From positions 1-22,341 of the forward strand of contig URFU01000022.1 in assembly GCA_900547125.1 (NCBI GenBank): a stretch of 22,341 nucleotides of DNA. Reading direction: 5' to 3'. Shown in pieces: positions 21,134 to 22,341 of the stretch. The notes beneath the pieces are model-generated. The model worked only from the letters and a program-made list of their open reading frames with translations, was not told the origin of the DNA and did no database searches. This stretch comes from an uncultured Collinsella sp. GTDB lineage: Bacteria; Actinomycetota; Coriobacteriia; Coriobacteriales; Coriobacteriaceae. Positions within the stretch are counted from its first letter, which is position 1; each line of letters starts with the position of its first letter. The position numbers and the translations under genes are program-made.

Positions 21134-22341
21134 TTACAGACCAGCGATATGGTCGGCGGGCGTTGCGACGACCTGTCCGGCGCTCTTGGTGGGACGCTTC
21201 TTTTTGGTTTCGGCCGTACCCAGCAGCCTCGCCTCAAGACCGCTCACCAAGCGCGCAAGCGGCAGGGTAATGACCAGATAGAACAGGGCGGCAACCACAT
21301 ACGGCGTAATGGAGCCCGTCGTGGCCACGATGGTGCGGGCGTTCATGACGATCTCGACCACGCCCACGGCCGCGAGCAGCGACGTATCCTTGTAAAGCAG
21401 GATGAACTCGCTGGTCAACGTAGGCAGGACATTGCGGAACGTCTGCGGAATCATGACGTAGAGCAGCGTCTGGAAGGCGTTCATGCCCAGCGAGCGAGCA
21501 GCCTCGTTTTGGCCTTTGGGGATCGATTGAATACCGGCACGGAAGATCTCGCACAGGTACGCAGACGAGTTCATGGCCATGACGATAACGCCCAGGACAT
21601 AATCGTCCACCTTGACGCCGGCAAGCGGCAGGCCAAAGAATGCAATATAGATCTGCAGAAACGCCGGCGTACCGCGGATGACATTCACGTAGATGCCGGC
21701 AAGGCAGCGCAGGATGCGCGATTTAGAGATGCGCATGAGCGACAGGGCAAAGCCAAAGGGGATCGCCAGCGGAAACGCCACAAGCACGATCGAGAGCGAC
21801 ATAAGGAAGCCCTTAAAGACGATCGGCAGGCTCTGGACCAAAATGACCGGGTTCAGGAACAGGCGAAGGAACATGTTGGAATTCCATGCCTCGACCCACG
21901 GCTGTTCCTTAAGGTCGGCCAGGAAGTTATCGAACGCCGTCACGCCCTTAATCTCGACGGAAGGAATCTTGGAAATCTTCTTGGTCGAACCGTCGGCGAG
22001 CGTATAGGTTCCGCTAAAGGCCTCATCGCCGCCCTCGACGGGGAACGTCACGCCGTAAACCTCGACACGGAAAAAGCCGCCGGCAGGCGCCGTCTCGCCA
22101 AAGTCAATCTTGAGCGTCTGGCCGTCAGCCTTGCACGTGGGCTTCATGGGCGTACGATCCATGAGGTCCTCGCCCGAGAGCATCGTCAATCGCGTGTCAT
22201 CGGTACCAAACGTTGTGCCGTCGACAAACGTCAGAGAAAGACCGCTCAGCTCCTCGTCGGCATCGGCCTGAACTTCCCAGGTAATGCGCGTCTCGGTGCC
22301 GCCGCCCACAGCGCTGCCCGAACCGGTGTTGGGTCGGGCGG
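21134..22341 (-). CDS. Amino acid ABC transporter permease with extracytoplasmic N-terminal domain (5' partial)
   Basis: At least 402 residues; the reading frame remains open through the right edge, so the true start is outside. The C-terminal half is a HisM/GlnP-type permease. Hydrophobic helices begin near LFLNPVILVQSLPIVFKG. The EAA loop reads EAARSLGMNAFQTLLYVMIPQ, and is followed by LLYKDTSLLAAVGVVE, typical of polar amino acid permeases. The tail is basic (TKKKRPTKSAGQ). Before the first helix lie about 140 visible residues that are strand-rich and acidic (ITWEVQADADEELSGLSLTF, LKIDFGETAPAGGFFRVEVY), unlike ordinary permeases of about 220 residues. This suggests a fusion with an extracellular, perhaps substrate-binding, region continuing off the window. 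Confidence 0.88.
   Translation of the reverse strand, partial: ARPNTGSGSAVGGGTETRITWEVQADADEELSGLSLTFVDGTTFGTDDTRLTMLSGEDLMDRTPMKPTCKADGQTLKIDFGETAPAGGFFRVEVYGVTFPVEGGDEAFSGTYTLADGSTKKISKIPSVEIKGVTAFDNFLADLKEQPWVEAWNSNMFLRLFLNPVILVQSLPIVFKGFLMSLSIVLVAFPLAIPFGFALSLMRISKSRILRCLAGIYVNVIRGTPAFLQIYIAFFGLPLAGVKVDDYVLGVIVMAMNSSAYLCEIFRAGIQSIPKGQNEAARSLGMNAFQTLLYVMIPQTFRNVLPTLTSEFILLYKDTSLLAAVGVVEIVMNARTIVATTGSITPYVVAALFYLVITLPLARLVSGLEARLLGTAETKKKRPTKSAGQVVATPADHIAGL

Overview
The window looks like chromosomal DNA of an anaerobic, gut-type Gram-positive actinobacterium, most likely a Collinsella or close relative (Coriobacteriia). This is an inference from several features. The DNA is GC-rich with strong AGGAGG-type ribosome binding sites. 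Two LexA boxes are of the Bacillus/actinobacterial CGAAC-N4-GTTCG type. There is a sortase-anchored surface protein, an Amadori-compound catabolic operon (fructoselysine use is known in Collinsella), and a DUF3793/flavodoxin pair typical of anaerobes. No rRNA, tRNA, CRISPR array, integrase or transposase is visible.

Layout, left to right. (1) 59-4999, minus strand: a four-gene operon with a YfcC-type transporter, an unusual amidohydrolase, a FrlC-like epimerase/isomerase and a FrlB/FraB-like SIS deglycase. It is preceded by its probable GntR/UTRA regulator (5218-5961). A strong promoter and a 10-bp-phased direct repeat lie between the regulator and the operon. (2) 6112-7677, minus: two HAD-family phosphatases separated by a terminator-like hairpin. 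(3) 7678-8166: a long noncoding stretch with a promoter, hairpins and a short CA-rich direct repeat. (4) 8167-11035, plus: a compact cassette of an unrecognised protein, a ClpP-type serine peptidase with an intact triad, and a soluble VirD4/TraG-like ATPase whose start overlaps the end of the clpP-like gene. No relaxase or other conjugation gene accompanies it. (5) 11177-12871, minus: glucose-6-phosphate isomerase (pgi).

(6) 12995-13760: three copies of a short repeat around a stand-alone fragment resembling the NAD-binding half of an iron-type alcohol dehydrogenase. (7) 13763-15758, plus: an SOS mutagenesis operon, with a near-consensus promoter, two tandem LexA boxes, a UvrX/UmuC-type Y-family polymerase and a YolD-like protein. 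(8) 15755-18250, minus: a large secreted, wall-anchored propeller-like protein that converges on yolD so tightly that both stop codons share one CTAG. (9) 18524-20251: a metal/iron module. A membrane-anchored Cys-rich plus HMA protein sits behind a CsoR-like operator, divergent from DUF3793 and flavodoxin. (10) 20309-22341: a bidirectional terminator, then an amino-acid ABC transporter ATPase and a permease carrying an extra N-terminal extracytoplasmic domain, which runs off the right edge.

The most unusual item is the 8167-11035 cassette. Translational coupling of a ClpP-like peptidase to a membrane-free T4CP-type motor suggests either an uncharacterised ATP-dependent protease or a remnant of a mobile element fixed between housekeeping genes.
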